Assembly (NCBI GenBank): GCA_029582265.1
Contig: CM055823.1
Span: forward strand, 23,261,290-23,325,289
From: Zoroaster sp. YZ-2022
Lineage: Eukaryota; Echinodermata; Asteroidea; Forcipulatida; Zoroasteridae
Length of the DNA stretch: 64,000 bases
Direction: 5' to 3'
In this document: one piece after another, positions 21,120 to 32,270 of the stretch
Layout of the letters: each line of letters begins with the position of its first letter
Numbering within the stretch: the first letter of the stretch is position 1
Made by a program: the position numbers and the translations under genes
The notes under the pieces: generated by a model
What the model was told of the DNA's origin: nothing
Seen by the model: only the letters and a program-made list of their open reading frames with translations
Databases searched by the model: none

Positions 21120-21350
21120 ATGGCACATCATTTTGACAACTAGAGCTGCTTGGTACACCCGTACATCATAACATGGATGAATAGATTAAATGCCTAAACC
21201 TAGCTTTAAACTATGGTCAGAAGCTTCAATAATTTCTATTTCCTCATGTTCATGAAAAGCATTATTGCATGCTCAGATTTAAGCTCTGTCAGCCTCAAGT
21301 TGGGTTCAGATCGACCCAATGCTGAGATAAAGAGTACCTAACTATAAACG
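21120..21350 (+). repeat. Decayed copy of 46560-46745
   Basis: Both contain ACTAGAGCTGCTTGGTACAC, ATCATAACATGGATGAAT and AAACCTAGCTTTAAA. In the 46.5-kb copy the plus strand is open and ends in MLR-stop, while here the frame is broken. It marks one edge of the large duplicated block. Confidence 0.65.
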
Positions 21351-21397
21351 CCAACCCCATGTGTATAGTCTGTGAATGTTTTTTATTTCAAACTTAC

Positions 21398-21495
21398 CAC
21401 TCTGGTCAATGGGGTACCCGGTTCCTGATGCTTGATAAGTTTGTACTGAATACCGATTGTGGATGCTTTGCAGATGGGCGATAGAATTTGATGGT
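21398..21495 (-). CDS. 98-bp exon of the duplicated gene (copy 2)
   Basis: A TTTCACAG acceptor and a GTAAGT donor bound a 98-bp segment that is conserved at 46811-46908. Two frames are readable. In the phase set by the preceding 54-bp exon it gives FYRPSAKHPQSVF... and then a stop, making this the terminal exon. In another phase it gives HLQSIHNRYSVQTYQASGTG and stays open. I cannot decide between them. The retained donor in both copies argues for an internal exon. Confidence 0.5.
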
Positions 21496-21849
21496 CTGTG
21501 AAATAATAATAGTATATAAATATTAGGTGCCTCAGGGTCACATGAATAGAATTATATCACATTAGGTAACATCTGAATTGTCCCATTTCACAAGGCAATC
21601 CGAGTGTTATGAGACAGAGATATAATTCTAACCATTTTTCAAAATAAAGGCACTCAATTAATATTTGTTTTATATAACTCACACACAGATCATTGCCATT
21701 TGATTACACAATCACCAGTTCAGTCACCTTTATTTACTAATAAAGTCATTCTAAATGAGAACCAGAAATGTGTACATTGTGTACATATAACAAATTGTAA
21801 CTTTTTATGTTTATTTGGTTATTTTAATATTTAATTTAGTTTGATACAA

Positions 21850-22181
21850 TATGAATAACTTTACCCTGAAAATGCCCTGAAAATCCATTTTGCCGTGAAA
21901 TAATAGTTCACCATGATTTCACGGCAATTTCATGGTGTCTCTTCCTCTCAGATATTGGCAATAATGTTCACAGTGATTTTACGGCAAATTCACGGGGATC
22001 TTCAGAATTAATGAGCTGCCCCAAAACTGCCACAAGAAGTTTGTGTCGTTTTCACTGCGAAGAAATTCCAAGGGTATTTCATGGCGTTTTCACGGTGTTG
22101 TGTCATCATAAAATTGATGTGAACTATTTATTTCACGGTAAAACAGATTTTCAGGGCATTTTTAGGATAAAGTTATTCATA
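21850..22181. mobile_element. Foldback MITE with about 60-bp inverted repeats
   Basis: The left arm begins TATGAATAACTTTACCCTG and includes GAAAATGCCCTGAAAAT. The right arm is its complement, ending CAGGGCATTTTTAGGATAAAG and TTATTCATA. The interior repeats TTCACGGCAA-type words. Copy 3 lacks the element at the matching place (about 47250), so the insertion postdates the duplication or was lost there. Confidence 0.85.
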
Positions 22182-22434
22182 GTGTTATCTTTTACTATTT
22201 TTCCATAAGAAGCAATTATTTGCCCTTTACAAATTTCTCATTACATTAACATAATTATTTTGAGTTCCTAACCAATGTAGAACCCCTGTACAAATGCTGA
22301 ATTTGAAAGGCTTCACTGCAGCTCACTCAGCTATAGTAGTATATATGTGTATGATGAGCATGCAGTAATTTCCCTTAATACCAAAACTGACCACAGTTGT
22401 TTTTTTCACTATTATCATCATGTGATAAACTTAC

Positions 22435-22488
22435 CGAGTGCTTTGTTCGTTTTGATGATTCAGTTCTTTGGACTTGAGAATCTTCTTC
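22435..22488 (-). CDS. 54-bp QRTES exon (intact, copy 2)
   Basis: An exact 54-bp (18-codon) exon lies between a TTTTGGTAG acceptor and a GTAAGT donor. It encodes EEDSQVQRTESSKRTKHS, a hydrophilic basic linker. The copy at 47379-47432 differs at three residues (E..SAKRKKHS form) and keeps both splice sites. Phase 0 at both ends joins it to the 24568-24717 exon. Confidence 0.6.
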
Positions 22489-22649
22489 CTACCAAAACAA
22501 ATAATAAAATAACACAAATGTACACAATTAATGATATTGTAATTTGCACTATTAATGGTCCCTTCATGCAAGCATGCTACTCGACCTTGTCTAAAAGGCC
22601 TGCATGCAATTTGCAACAACTAATTCTGTAAATTTTCATAAATTATGAG

Positions 22650-23196
22650 CCAGGGACAATATCATCACGATCAACAGGGCATGGAATCGGAGTGCTAGTT
22701 TTACATCAACTCAATGACTGAAAATAATACCCCACTTGATAAGGTCCTATTACTGTTAGGGCTGTGTTGAATAATCAAATATTCAATCAATGGTTCAAAT
22801 ATCCGGTTGGTTTTTCCGGTTCAAACATTTGAAGAAAAAAATTAACTTTTTGTTGATTTTTTTTTATTGGCGCTTCCATCATTAACACCGCCCCCCCCCC
22901 CTTCCAATAATCCTTTTGTGTACATTTGGTCGACACCTAGCAAGTCCATCCTAATCCGGGTGACATTATGTTAGTACATTTTTTGACCTCACTATATCAG
23001 ACGTGCTCGTTTTATCATGTGGCGCAATTTACAATCAACGGCTTTCGAATATCGAATATTCGACTGAAATCAAAATCCGAATATCCGGTTACCAAATTAT
23101 TTGAAAACGCACAACCCTAATTACTGTTGCTGCTGCATAAATGAGCCAGAAAGTCTGTTCTGATCGTGATATAGTGTGCCTTTAATGTATGACAAG
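22650..23196. mobile_element. Foldback MITE (GGGACA family), split by a hAT-like MITE
   Basis: The left arm (22650-22748: GGGACAATATCATCACGATC and onward) and the right arm (23128-23196, ending CTGATCGTGATATAGTG and TGCCTTTAATG) belong to the family seen whole at 40856-41062 and 48958-49174. The element at 22757-23119 sits between them. Arms are about 85-bp imperfect inverted repeats. Confidence 0.7.
22757..23119. mobile_element. hAT-like MITE with 8-bp target duplication
   Basis: The ends are TAGGGCTGTG and CGCACAACCCTA. The 8-bp duplication ATTACTGT flanks it at 22749-22756 and 23120-23127. The interior has clustered GAATATTCG and ATCCGGTT motifs in inverse orientations. The paralogous site at about 49060 has no insert. 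It contains a (C)9 run at 22892 and no ORF. Confidence 0.87.
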
Positions 23197-23972
23197 GGCA
23201 TTTAAGGCATGATCAATTATGGATGAGCCAAAACAAATTCTTTACCTGGCATACAAATGATGTACTTGTAAGAGGGTCCTCATCAGTGTGTATTCCTGAT
23301 GTAGATGCTGCTGCAACCTAACATTAAGAAATCAAAGATTGAAGACACATTATTAAGTAAAATAATGCCTTCAATGAGGATTTCAGACTAAATGCCCTTA
23401 TCGCCAGTGACCACACCCAAAACCGGTCATTAACCTGTGGGCGGTAATGACCAAGCAACAAACTGTAATTCCCTTATTAAATGAGCTTACATGGCAAGAA
23501 ACAAACACAGTCTCTGCGGTCTTAAATCACATTAAGGTTGACATATGGGAATGTGGATAAGCATACTTTTGACACAGTTATACTTGCATCAATCTATATC
23601 TGCAAGAACGCATACAAACAAAATTATTTGAAGACCTTTCTGGAGTTCCTTGTAAACAATGTATGGTAGCATTCATGCTAAACTTGAAAGGCTGCACTGC
23701 ACTCATCATTCAGTAATTTCCCTTAATACCAAACTAGACTGCAGTCGCTGCGCTTTTAAACTTACTGAGTACTTCATACGTTTTGCTGATTCAGTTCTTT
23801 GGACCAAAACAACAAAATTATCAATGTTCCAATGAAAACAAAAATTAACATCTTTAATATTTTTTGGATTTATTGTAACGTTGAATTTCTGTCTCTGGAG
23901 GACCATTAATAATTGTTGTTGTTTGAGATTGCCAATACAGTGTAGGGGCTTTAATTGAGACGTGGCATGATC

Positions 23973-24118
23973 CAGGCCTGATACTATCTATTGGTAGGGG
24001 CAAGGCAATTTAATCTAGGTTAAGGGCACCTCTATGAGGAAAATGTAAATTTCTATTAGAACACTTCAAGGGGCACCAAAGCAATTGCCTCCATTGCCTC
24101 CGTATAGTATCAGGCCTG
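23973..24118. mobile_element. Short hAT-like MITE
   Basis: The element begins CAGGCCTGATACTAT and ends ATAGTATCAGGCCTG, a perfect terminal inverted repeat of about 15 bp. Flanks GGCATGAT and GGCATCAC are imperfect duplicates, and copy 1 (about 1408) has a single GGCATCAC with no insert. Confidence 0.8.
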
Positions 24119-24567
24119 GGCATCACAAAATTAGCTAAAATTCTTAAAATTTAGATTTTTGATTCTACTGAACAGAGCAGAAAGACTGCTTTCAAATTGT
24201 GTACAAACACTATTCTAATATTTGTCATTTACAATTGAGATAATTAGTGCTAATTTAATATTAATTAACATAATTTTGTCTTCACTGGCAAATTATACCA
24301 TTTTAACTGGTGTTTATTGACATCAAATATTCGTTATTTCAACTACTCTGATTAGAGTTAATTAATTGTTAATAACAATAAATGAAAATTGTTTCTTGAA
24401 ACCGTGTTCAAAAAGCAATCTTTCAAACAAATAGAAGGCCATCATTCTTTGTTTAAAAATACAAGTTCATTTAAAAAGACCAAACAAATTTTCACACATT
24501 GTCCATACTGCTTTTTGTTCTTAAATATGTAAATCTTTTTATTGTTGATAGTTTATATCCAACGTAC

Positions 24568-24717
24568 CTTACACAGAACTGATGAAAGCATGTTGCATGT
24601 CCTTATTTTTTCTCTGTTTTCCTGTGCAGCTACATAGTAGGCATTCTGAGTTTCTGTCTTATGAGACATTAGTTGGGTAACTTGATGACCCTCTCTCTGG
24701 CTTAGAGTGTCAACAGC
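24568..24717 (-). CDS. LMSH...YY exon of the tyrosine-recombinase-like gene (copy 2)
   Basis: This is a 150-bp, 50-codon exon between TTTGTTTCAG and GTACGT, differing from 1877-2026 at few positions. REGHQVTQLMSHK followed by T..AYYVAAQEN fits the region of tyrosine recombinases holding the second catalytic His and the Tyr nucleophile. An open frame continues upstream to an alternative acceptor at 24856, adding a hydrophobic stretch. I read that stretch as intron, because it interrupts the recombinase pattern and copy 3 conserves it poorly. Copy 3 has lost this exon. Neighbouring exons 25523-25618 and 26233-26350 carry compatible motifs. Confidence 0.6.
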
Positions 24718-25522
24718 CTGAAACAAATCATTTTTGATCATCATTTTTGGAAGGCTTGCAACTGCAATGATCACCAAAACAAATATTAATTTGACAGATA
24801 TGGCAACTACAGAATCAATCCTCTCATCAGATTTGATGGAAAGAAATGTTTTACACCTGTAAACAAATCAATTTATTACACATTTTAACTTGGGAACAGA
24901 ACACAGCAATCGCCCTGTTGAGTGGAACTGATCCACCCATTCTGCAGTGTGCATTTACATGATCCAACTTATTGAAAGAAGCAATTCTTGCCATCTTATA
25001 ATTAAAAGGGAGTGTATATACACCAATGGTTAATAAATGGATGTGAATACATCCATATACTTATAGAATCAAGAGATGTATACAAGCCAAACTGTAGAAA
25101 ATATGTTCACATTTGTTTGTATTTGTTAAAATGTGGAAAATGTTTCAATGTCCAATGATCCATTTAAAATTTGAGTATTTCATCCATACATTGTCAAGTG
25201 GAATAACTTCTCAGAGTGTTCAGTATTTCGGTACCATTAACATAATACATTACAAGTATAATTCAACTTGAATTTGTATGTATAAAAGTATGTTGGATAT
25301 TGCAATGGTAATGAAGGGATGTATCCAAACCCCTTTTATGCTTAAACCAGTTAGAGTTAGTGTAATGCTTTAATGAGGATGCTTTTTTAAAGGGGGTATA
25401 TCGTCACAATCAGAGCAGGCTTGCGGCTTGACACTGAATCCTGCACTGATAGTTTTAGATGAACTCAGATAAACCCATTGAATATTATATGGATATAGAT
25501 ACATGTAGATATACTCACCTAC

Positions 25523-25618
25523 CTTAATTTGTTGCAGCTGTTTTACATATGATTGATTATAACAATGGTTTGCCTCCTGTCCCAACAAACATGGGTGAAT
25601 GTTCTGAACTCATAGCAC
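25523..25618 (-). pseudogene. FVGTGGKP exon of the tyrosine-recombinase-like gene (copy 2), frameshifted
   Basis: The acceptor CCTCAGCAG at 25619 joins in phase with the HKT exon upstream and gives AMSSEHSPMFVGTGGKPLL, then a stop. One base later the other frame gives NQSYVKQLQQIK up to a good GTAGGT donor. A single-base insertion in an otherwise normal exon explains both halves. The pattern MFVGTGGKPL followed by a helical segment recurs in the middle of the same uncharacterised recombinase-like family. As it stands this copy cannot make the full protein. Confidence 0.5.
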
Positions 25619-26232
25619 CTGCTGAGGAATGTCAAGAAAAAAATGTCTAGATTAATCTCAATTATAACATTTTTAGTGTATGCAGGATAGCTATTAGGAA
25701 AGGAATGCAGTTTGTTTAAAACTTAAACTGCAAGCCACATGAGTCCCACAAGAAAAGGAATCACAATGACTGTCAGCCCATTTGTAACAATATCTACCCA
25801 CTTTAAACATGAATTGGATAATATACTGAACTTTTAAAACAATATTATTTCTATCAAGTACATGGCCTTCAAGGCAATTAGTGCCCACCTGTTTGTGTGA
25901 TTACTAATAATATACGAGTAGCTGGAAACAATATATTTATAGTTAAATTTCTTCCTCTGAGAATAAAGTAAACTGATCATGTCTGACTGAGGACTTACAA
26001 TAATTAAGCATTGTCAATCCCATGGGTGCGTTATACTATACATGACTATATGAGGATCAAACTATATATGTGTCTGGACGTGCAAGAAACAATTCAACAA
26101 TTCACGGTTCATGTAAATTTCAGAACCCTTTGTTACCGTATTTTAGCCATTAAGGATAAAGAATCAACAAGATGTGTGTTATAAATATATGAAAAGAAAT
26201 TTGACATAGAGGGTGAGAATAAGAATTCTAAC

Positions 26233-26350
26233 CTGAACACTCACTGGAGGCAGGCCGTGTGTATTTTATGTACAAGCTCAGTTGCCTCTCTAGAGTTTCA
26301 TTCAATATGACTGTGGCAGGTCCAAGATGTTCTGTCTTGTGTTTGTAAAC
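26233..26350 (-). CDS. HKT exon of the tyrosine-recombinase-like gene (copy 2)
   Basis: This 118-bp exon has a TTTCAG acceptor and a GTTAGA donor. It starts in phase 0 and ends in phase 1, and encodes VYKHKTEHLGPATVILNETL followed by a helix ending YIKYTRP. HKT...GPA...L..........Y....RP is a recurring signature of recombinase-like proteins in invertebrate genomes. The copy-3 counterpart (about 52853-52880) keeps both exon ends but has lost about 70 bp from the middle. Confidence 0.55.
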
Positions 26351-26534
26351 CTGAAATGAGAAATGTATTGTATCAGTAATGCTAATAAGGCTAAACAGCT
26401 CAGGTTCCAAACCCAATACTTAATACTTAATATCATGACTTTCAAAAAGCCTCATCCTTGTGATCCCCAGACAGCTGCTTCCATGGGGGTGTGATCCATG
26501 GCCAACGACATTTGTGGAAATTGAATAGCTTTTG

Positions 26535-26690
26535 ATGCTTAGCGCCCCCAGAACAAAGATATTGACAAAATAGGGAGAACCAACACAGAGCTAGATAGCT
26601 CTAGATACCGGTACGGTAACCCAGATGTTGCAGGTTCAAACCCCGCTCTTGTCAATTCAGTAATTCATTTTAATAGACAGATTCAGCCAC
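26535..26690 (+). mobile_element. tRNA-like insertion in copy 2
   Basis: This segment is absent from the matching place in copy 3 (about 53050). It contains a B-box-like GGTTCAAACCCC. It is probably the head of a degenerate SINE; the A box is unclear. Confidence 0.4.
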
Positions 26691-28062
26691 TCAGTGCAAT
26701 ATATTCATCATGATATTTTTTTTTCCTAAGTTACTTTTTAAATATTTATGAAAGCTTTGATAGGACATAAATTGGCAGAACTCATTCTCTGCAACATATT
26801 TCAAATGTAGGCCTATGAATGAAGATCTTTGAATACGTCTGGATCTATGGAGCGTTTTCTATGCATGTACTCTCCGATTGTAGCATTTTGTATTACTCCT
26901 GCTCATGGAGCTTATCCAAGCATAACTTTCATTATAAGATTTCTTATTTGCTTGATTATACTCAGACAACAAACAGGGGCAATGACCAACTATTTGACTT
27001 CTCGCCACAGCTTGACACTGCAATTTATTTAAATGCAAACCTGCAAATTAAACACCAAATATAATAACACCAAATAGACAATACTTTTGAAAATGGCAAG
27101 GAGCCGGATACCGGAACACAGGGCAAACCGGCTTGGACAAACGCACAGGACATACATGTAACAGATGGACTACCACGTCCATCCAACATAAATTTATGAA
27201 CCATTTGTTCATATCGCATGTGGCCACCACAAGGACAACCATGTCATAACAACATAAAACACAATGGACTACCACGCCCATGTGTATTCACACAATGGAC
27301 TACCACGCCCATGTGTATCCACACACAACACCACATGAACACTTGGGGTCCAATGACCCAGATACAGGTCGAAAACCCGACCTCCACAAGTGAACACACC
27401 ACAGTCAACACACCTTGCCTTTACCATCCAACTATGCACACCGTGCACCTATCAATGAAGTATTTTAAAAACATACACAAATTGTTATTCCCCAAGTTGG
27501 AAAACGAGGGGGAAAGGATGGCCCTGAAGGAACCGCCGGGCACCCTAAATCTAACTTTACCGTTAATTAACCAAGATAAAGTGTAACCCAGTCCTACTAA
27601 CACATCAGAAATTCCCCAAGTTGGAAAACGAGGGGGACAGTTAAGATAGCCCGACCGAAACCACTATCGTAATAAAAAATTACATAACCTTGGCCTTTAC
27701 AAGTAGAAATTACAATACTTCAAATATTTTTGTCATTTTCTGCAAAAAACTGCCAAACAACAACGCGCGCCCCAAGAAAATTGACAGAACCCCAAACAGC
27801 AAACCCCCAGGCAAAAATTAAAGAGTGTAATACAAGCAGTGAAATTATCACAAAAAACAGCATTGCCAGCTTCCGAGAAGATGGACACCATCAAACCTAT
27901 AGCGTGACAAATCTGACCAAATGAACTGGGGGAGCTGCAAAACCATGCACTGAAAACGTGACAAAGAATACATTAGAAACCCCTGGGACATGCACCGCTT
28001 CAAAGACGATATTGTATTTCAGGCAATGTAACCCAAACAATCTAAGAAGATGCATAATCATA

Positions 28063-28687
28063 TCACATGCAGTGTGATGTTTGACTATTAATAATATGAA
28101 CTGCAGAATTACCAGATCGGAACTTAACCCACCAATTTGCCAACAGGGGACCCCAGCACAATACAGCCACCAGCAATGGGAAAAAATTCAAGAATTGCAA
28201 TAGAAGGTGGGTGCCCGAGTATGCATGATGGCCAACGACCTTGGACCCACTTGCCTTGAAAAATTGCACCGTATACCCTAACGGAGGCTGCTGCGTCTGT
28301 AAATAACTCTACAGAATCATCCCATGCACTGCCCAAAATTGGGGACACCCCATTGAAGTGTACCAAGAACTTGAGCCACATAAGCAAGTACAGCCTTGCC
28401 CCTTTAGACACACGCACCTGGTGGTGAGGCTTAGATAGACCACGAGAGAGAGCAATAAGTCGTCTCAAAAAGGCCCGCCCTGGTGACATTGCCCTGCAAA
28501 CAAAGTTCAAGGAACCAACAAGCGATTGCAGTTCAACAAGGAAAAGTGTTTTCTTACAAAGTGCGGTATGAATTTTGTTGCAGAGTGCATTTACCTTCAC
28601 CGCAGGCACCCTAACTTGCTGAGAAACAGTATCAATCTCTAAACCAAGATAAGTTATGACCTGCACTGGGCCTAAAGTGTTCTCCAC
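28063..28687 (-). pseudogene. DIRS-like RNase H region and RT C terminus
   Basis: After the catalytic motif the minus strand gives VITYLGLEIDT, then LQSLVGSLNFVCRAMSPGRA and FLRRLIALSRG, the thumb/connection pattern of DIRS-type polymerases. It continues into an RNase H with ELFTDAAASVRVYGA and FQGKWVQGRW. A frameshift near 28190 separates the last motif, NSAV.HIINSQTS. The role was degradation of the RNA strand during copying; it is now broken. Confidence 0.82.
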
Positions 28688-29240
28688 CGCACGCTAAACA
28701 TGCTAAAGGCACACCCAACTCCTCGCATAAACCTGTAAAAGCCAAAAGTGCCTGCCCACAAGTCTGAGAAGAGGTCCCAATATAAACAAAAACAAAACAA
28801 AAAAATCATCTAAATAATGAGTTACAAACTGTGAATGAGCAACCTAACCTGAAATTCTAAAAATGTACTGAACAATTCAAACAGTGAAGATGAAATAGAA
28901 CATCCCATAGGCAAGCGGTTATCATAATCATCAAAAGTAAAGCCTAACAATTCATAATCCACAGGGAGCACTGGGAGCAGTCTGAAGGCAGATTTAATGT
29001 CAGATTTTGCCAGCCAAGCGCCCACACCCGCCTGCATGACAAGGGCAATAGCCGTGTCAATTGAAGCATAATGCACAACACAACGATCCCGCACAATAAA
29101 AACGTTAATTGACCTACCCGACGGATGCTACAAATGTTGAATACGCCGAAATGCTTGGGCACAAGACCAATTGGGTAACACTGCAACAGAGGCAAAGGAC
29201 GGGCAGCGAAGGGACCCACAATACGGCCTAAACTTAATTA
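28688..29240 (-). pseudogene. DIRS-like reverse transcriptase core
   Basis: In gene order: GPFAARPLPLLQCYPIGLVP, then WLAKSDIKSAFRLLPV and YELLGF, RLPMGCSISSSLFE.FSTFLEF, and the catalytic YLDD in HYLDDFF at 28805-28819. The order and wording are those of DIRS-type RTs rather than Ty3/gypsy or LINE RTs. At least three frame changes occur (near 29100, 28830 and 28750). Confidence 0.85.
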
Positions 29241-29393
29241 TTAAGAAAGCTTACCACGCACAACATGTAGGCGTTGTGCGGCGGATGGTAAACAAACTGA
29301 ATCCCTACACACCCGCGGACCTAAATAACCAATACGAAAACCATAAGTAAAACCATTCAGTAAAACAGAAACCGCATTTTTATCAGGGTAACA

Positions 29394-30300
29394 TTATAAC
29401 CATTCCGCGACACAAACAGCAAAATTGGCGGAACGAAAATACACAGATTTAGTTACCCTGAGGCACAAACTTGGCCACTGGCAAATTTGATTGTGGCACA
29501 ACAGCTGACGCTGACCGCCATATTGTGGCACTGGCGCCCCGCTTACCAAACCCCACTTACCAGCTTGTGACAGGTCACCCGTGAAACCGACCCCCACTAG
29601 AGACTGTTTGTTGCTCTGGTTACCAGAACGGCACGTTAGTGCACTATGACCTGCACGGAAGCATACACTACACTTATAATGTGCATATTTACAAGCTGTA
29701 AAACGGCACCCACCCCACCGGTTAAAAGCATAACAAACGCCACTTGCGCGATTTGCGTATGAACGGCCAGAATTAAAAACATGTTGGCTGGAGTAACCAT
29801 GCACAGTAGGACCGAATGACGAAACAGCAGCAACCGTGACCCACAACTCCATATCCATCTAGCCCCAACTACTGCTAGGAACGGCTGCGCGGCGCAGCCT
29901 AAATTGCGCAACAGACGCCCGCCAATACGGCCCGGGAAACTGAGCCGCAGCCAAGCGGATTGTCTCAGCATAATTAAGTAGCCCTGCTGCCCGAGACGAG
30001 TGTTTCACAATAAAATGGCCAAAAACACATTGAATGCTGAAACCCACTTTATAATACCTAAAGTATTGACCTAACCTTTGGACTGCACTGACGGCTTAAT
30101 CACCATACTACCCCTTTCATTAAACGCAAAAACCACCTCCGATTGTTGTTGCTTACGTGACAAACGTTGCACAGAATTACAATGTAACAATTGCGCAAAA
30201 TCAACAAATTCCCCATCCCAAATTTCTGCTTCATATTAGAGGGTACTGCAAAGCCCAATGAACAACACTTCTTAAAACTAGGGACAGCAGTTGGCAAACC
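29394..30300 (-). pseudogene. DIRS-like gag region
   Basis: From high to low coordinates the minus strand gives LGFAVPSNMKQK and IWDGEFVDFAQLL (with a frameshift between), then YAETIRLAAAQFPGPYWR, and finally a Cys/His-rich end with GVCYAFNRWGGCRFTACKYA and CSVCFRAGHSALTC. This matches the order of DIRS gag proteins. The reading frame is broken by stops near 29860 and 30060. Confidence 0.75.
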
Positions 30301-30459
30301 AGCTTGGCGTTAAAACTACCCTGGATTAAACCCCTTACACAAACATTAACTAAAGAGGTGCCTACGCCTAAGGAATATCTCACCACCCTGACCTCCCTGC
30401 ACTGACGTGACTGGGGCCGAGTTGCTCCCTCAACATTTAGTAGGTACGTGATAATCATG

Positions 30460-31302
30460 CACGGATAGCGCTGTCAGGAAGTTCCCCGATACATGTGTCA
30501 GCACCGCGTAACAGCATGAGCGAAGGGGTGACTTGTATTCGTTGTAGCTTGTCTAATTTCTTTGCGATGAGCTTAGACCCTCCTTAAAAGCCTCGTCGTC
30601 GATTTTTCCAATGGCCGCCCGAAAAGAGAAAATATTTTGAAGACAAATTTAGGGTCACAAACGCATTCAAAATTCGACACAAATGTAATTATTATTTTTA
30701 ATAAAAATATAACTTACTGTTAAATCATATATTTATCCATAATAATTGTTTCATGAATTGGATGTTTATGGATATTTTCCGCCATTTTTGGGGCTCATCA
30801 TATGGACTAAATTGCTGGTCAGGTCATGTGACCTGTTTAGTGTCATCTGATTGGCCGAGAGTTGTTTCCAACTATTACGGAAGTATGAGGATTTTGTCTG
30901 GCAAACGGGCCATTGAAATTGCTAATTACTCGTCAAATTAATATTGATGAATGATTTTAATTACTTGATTAATTAATACTTCATTTTGCTGTGCTTTTTA
31001 AAGGCCCTCTGCTGGTACAATGCTTGCAAATAATTTCACAATTCACAAAAAGTATTTTACTGTGAAAAATAACAAAAGCGGTCACACTTCTTACATTAAA
31101 AGGTGTGGTAAAATTAATAACAAAATTTCGACTGCAAATTTACATAACTGCCTTCATATTTGTCCTAGAAAAAAGATCTTTGTTTCATTTTAAAGGTCAC
31201 CACAAGATACGTTCAATGGTTTTAAGTTACAATGGCAATCAACAATTATTATTATTATTATTATTTTTTTTTTTTTTTGTCACATAGTACATACCTACAT
31301 TT
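30460..31302. other. Noncoding AT-rich spacer with (ATT)n(T)n tract
   Basis: No coding signal is seen. A microsatellite (ATT)6 followed by about 15 T lies at 31245-31279. If 31303-31427 is a first exon, this stretch would be its intron. Confidence 0.4.
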
Positions 31303-31427
31303 AGGCCAATAGCAGGAACGGGAGCAAGGTTGCCGGAGACTCTTGTCCGAGTCCTCTTGGGCGGCGGCGGCTCCACGCCCTCAGCAAAACGTGCCGGGGC
31401 ACGAACTGCCCGCTTCGACCGCGGCAT
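31303..31427 (-). CDS. Candidate first exon: basic, Pro-rich N terminus
   Basis: On the minus strand a Met-initiated frame encodes SKRAVRAPARF, then PPPPKRTRTRVSG and LAPVPAIGLNV, and runs into a GTATGT donor. The base composition is clearly GC-richer than its neighbours. It lies upstream of the DIRS gag region on the same strand and could be the start of that gag across an intron, or the first exon of an unrelated gene. The basic stretch could act in nuclear localisation or nucleic acid binding. Confidence 0.45.
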
Positions 31428-31439
31428 TCCGTACGAAAT

Positions 31440-32270
31440 GAAAGTTATTGAAGAAAAATAGTGAAGTCTAAATTGTCAAATGAAAGAGTCACTGAAGAAA
31501 ACAATTCTGTGAACTCCAGGCGAAGAAAAAGTCACTCCGTCATCCGTAGGGCGTAGGCGCAACGTTTGCCCCCAAGCGTGAACTCCTGGAAATTCTGGAA
31601 AAAATCCGTAGCCTCCAAGCGAACACGGCAGCGAAGAAAAAACATGGCCGGCGACGGTAGCTTCAGCCATCAAAGAGTCCGTGAAGAAAAATCTGTCTTC
31701 CTGGTCCTTTAGCAATAGCAGCCTCCAACTTCAAGCTAACACGAAAGTGAAGAATTATAAGGCATAAACGCCGACAGTCAGTGTCTTTAATAAAAAACAG
31801 TCACTGCATTGCTGCAATTCCGTAAGCTCCAAGCAAACACAGCAAAGAAAAGCACGAAGACGATAGCCTCAAGAGTCAAACAGTTCTTGGAGAAAAATAA
31901 TCCGACACTCCGTTGCTTCCATCCAGTCAAAGCGAACACCGAGAAGATATTTAACGTTAACGTGTCAAAGCACCAAAGCCGATAGCTTCAAATGAAAAAT
32001 CAGAAAGACTGGAAAATCATGTCAGTCCAGCGTAAATTCCGTAGATGGTACTTTGGTGGCCTCCAGCGAAGAAAAACACGGAGACGGTAGCCCCAGCAAT
32101 CAAACAGGCCGTTAGGAAGATGAATACATCGCTCAGTAACACTAACAGTTAGACACGAAGTGAACGTCGATCACGAAGAAATAGAGGAAGCCACTATAAC
32201 TAGGGCATCCTCCAACAAGCTCAGTAGCACAAACCGGCGTATCCTCCGGAAAAACAAGATATTGGCACAC
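31440..32270. repeat. Degenerate GAAGAAAAA-containing repeat array
   Basis: Imperfect units of very roughly 60-110 bp share a core such as GCGAAGAAAAACACGG followed by AGACGGTAGCCTCCA and TCAAACAGTCCGTGAAGAAAA. Units are recognisable near 31510, 31630, 31680, 31850, 31990, 32070 and 32110 but strongly diverged. I see no coding role. Its position 5' of the candidate first exon at 31427 (minus strand) would suit a leader or promoter region. Confidence 0.6.

Larger units (their letters stand above)
23128..26958 (-). repeat. Copy 2 of the duplicated block (first part)
   Basis: This is the most complete gene copy. It aligns with copy 1 from 23128 to about 24840 and with copy 3 from about 24750 to 26958. 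It is then interrupted near 26958 by about 6 kb of inserted DNA and resumes near 33025. On the minus strand it contains, in gene order, the HKT exon (26233-26350), the FVGTGGKP exon (25523-25618), the LMSH exon (24568-24717) and a decayed QRTES exon (about 23765-23815). Confidence 0.8.

Noticed and set aside
24718..24856. Hydrophobic stretch upstream of the LMSH exon read as a transmembrane segment, giving a membrane sensor protein
   Set aside because: An open frame does extend here, but a TTTGTTTCAG acceptor lies at its end, and the downstream exon fits a tyrosine recombinase pattern. The hydrophobic run is better read as T-rich intron.
27218..27586. 122-codon plus-strand ORF as a gene
   Set aside because: It is opposite the DIRS-like region, built partly of a local repeat (ACAATGGACTACCACGCCCA twice), and shows no motif.
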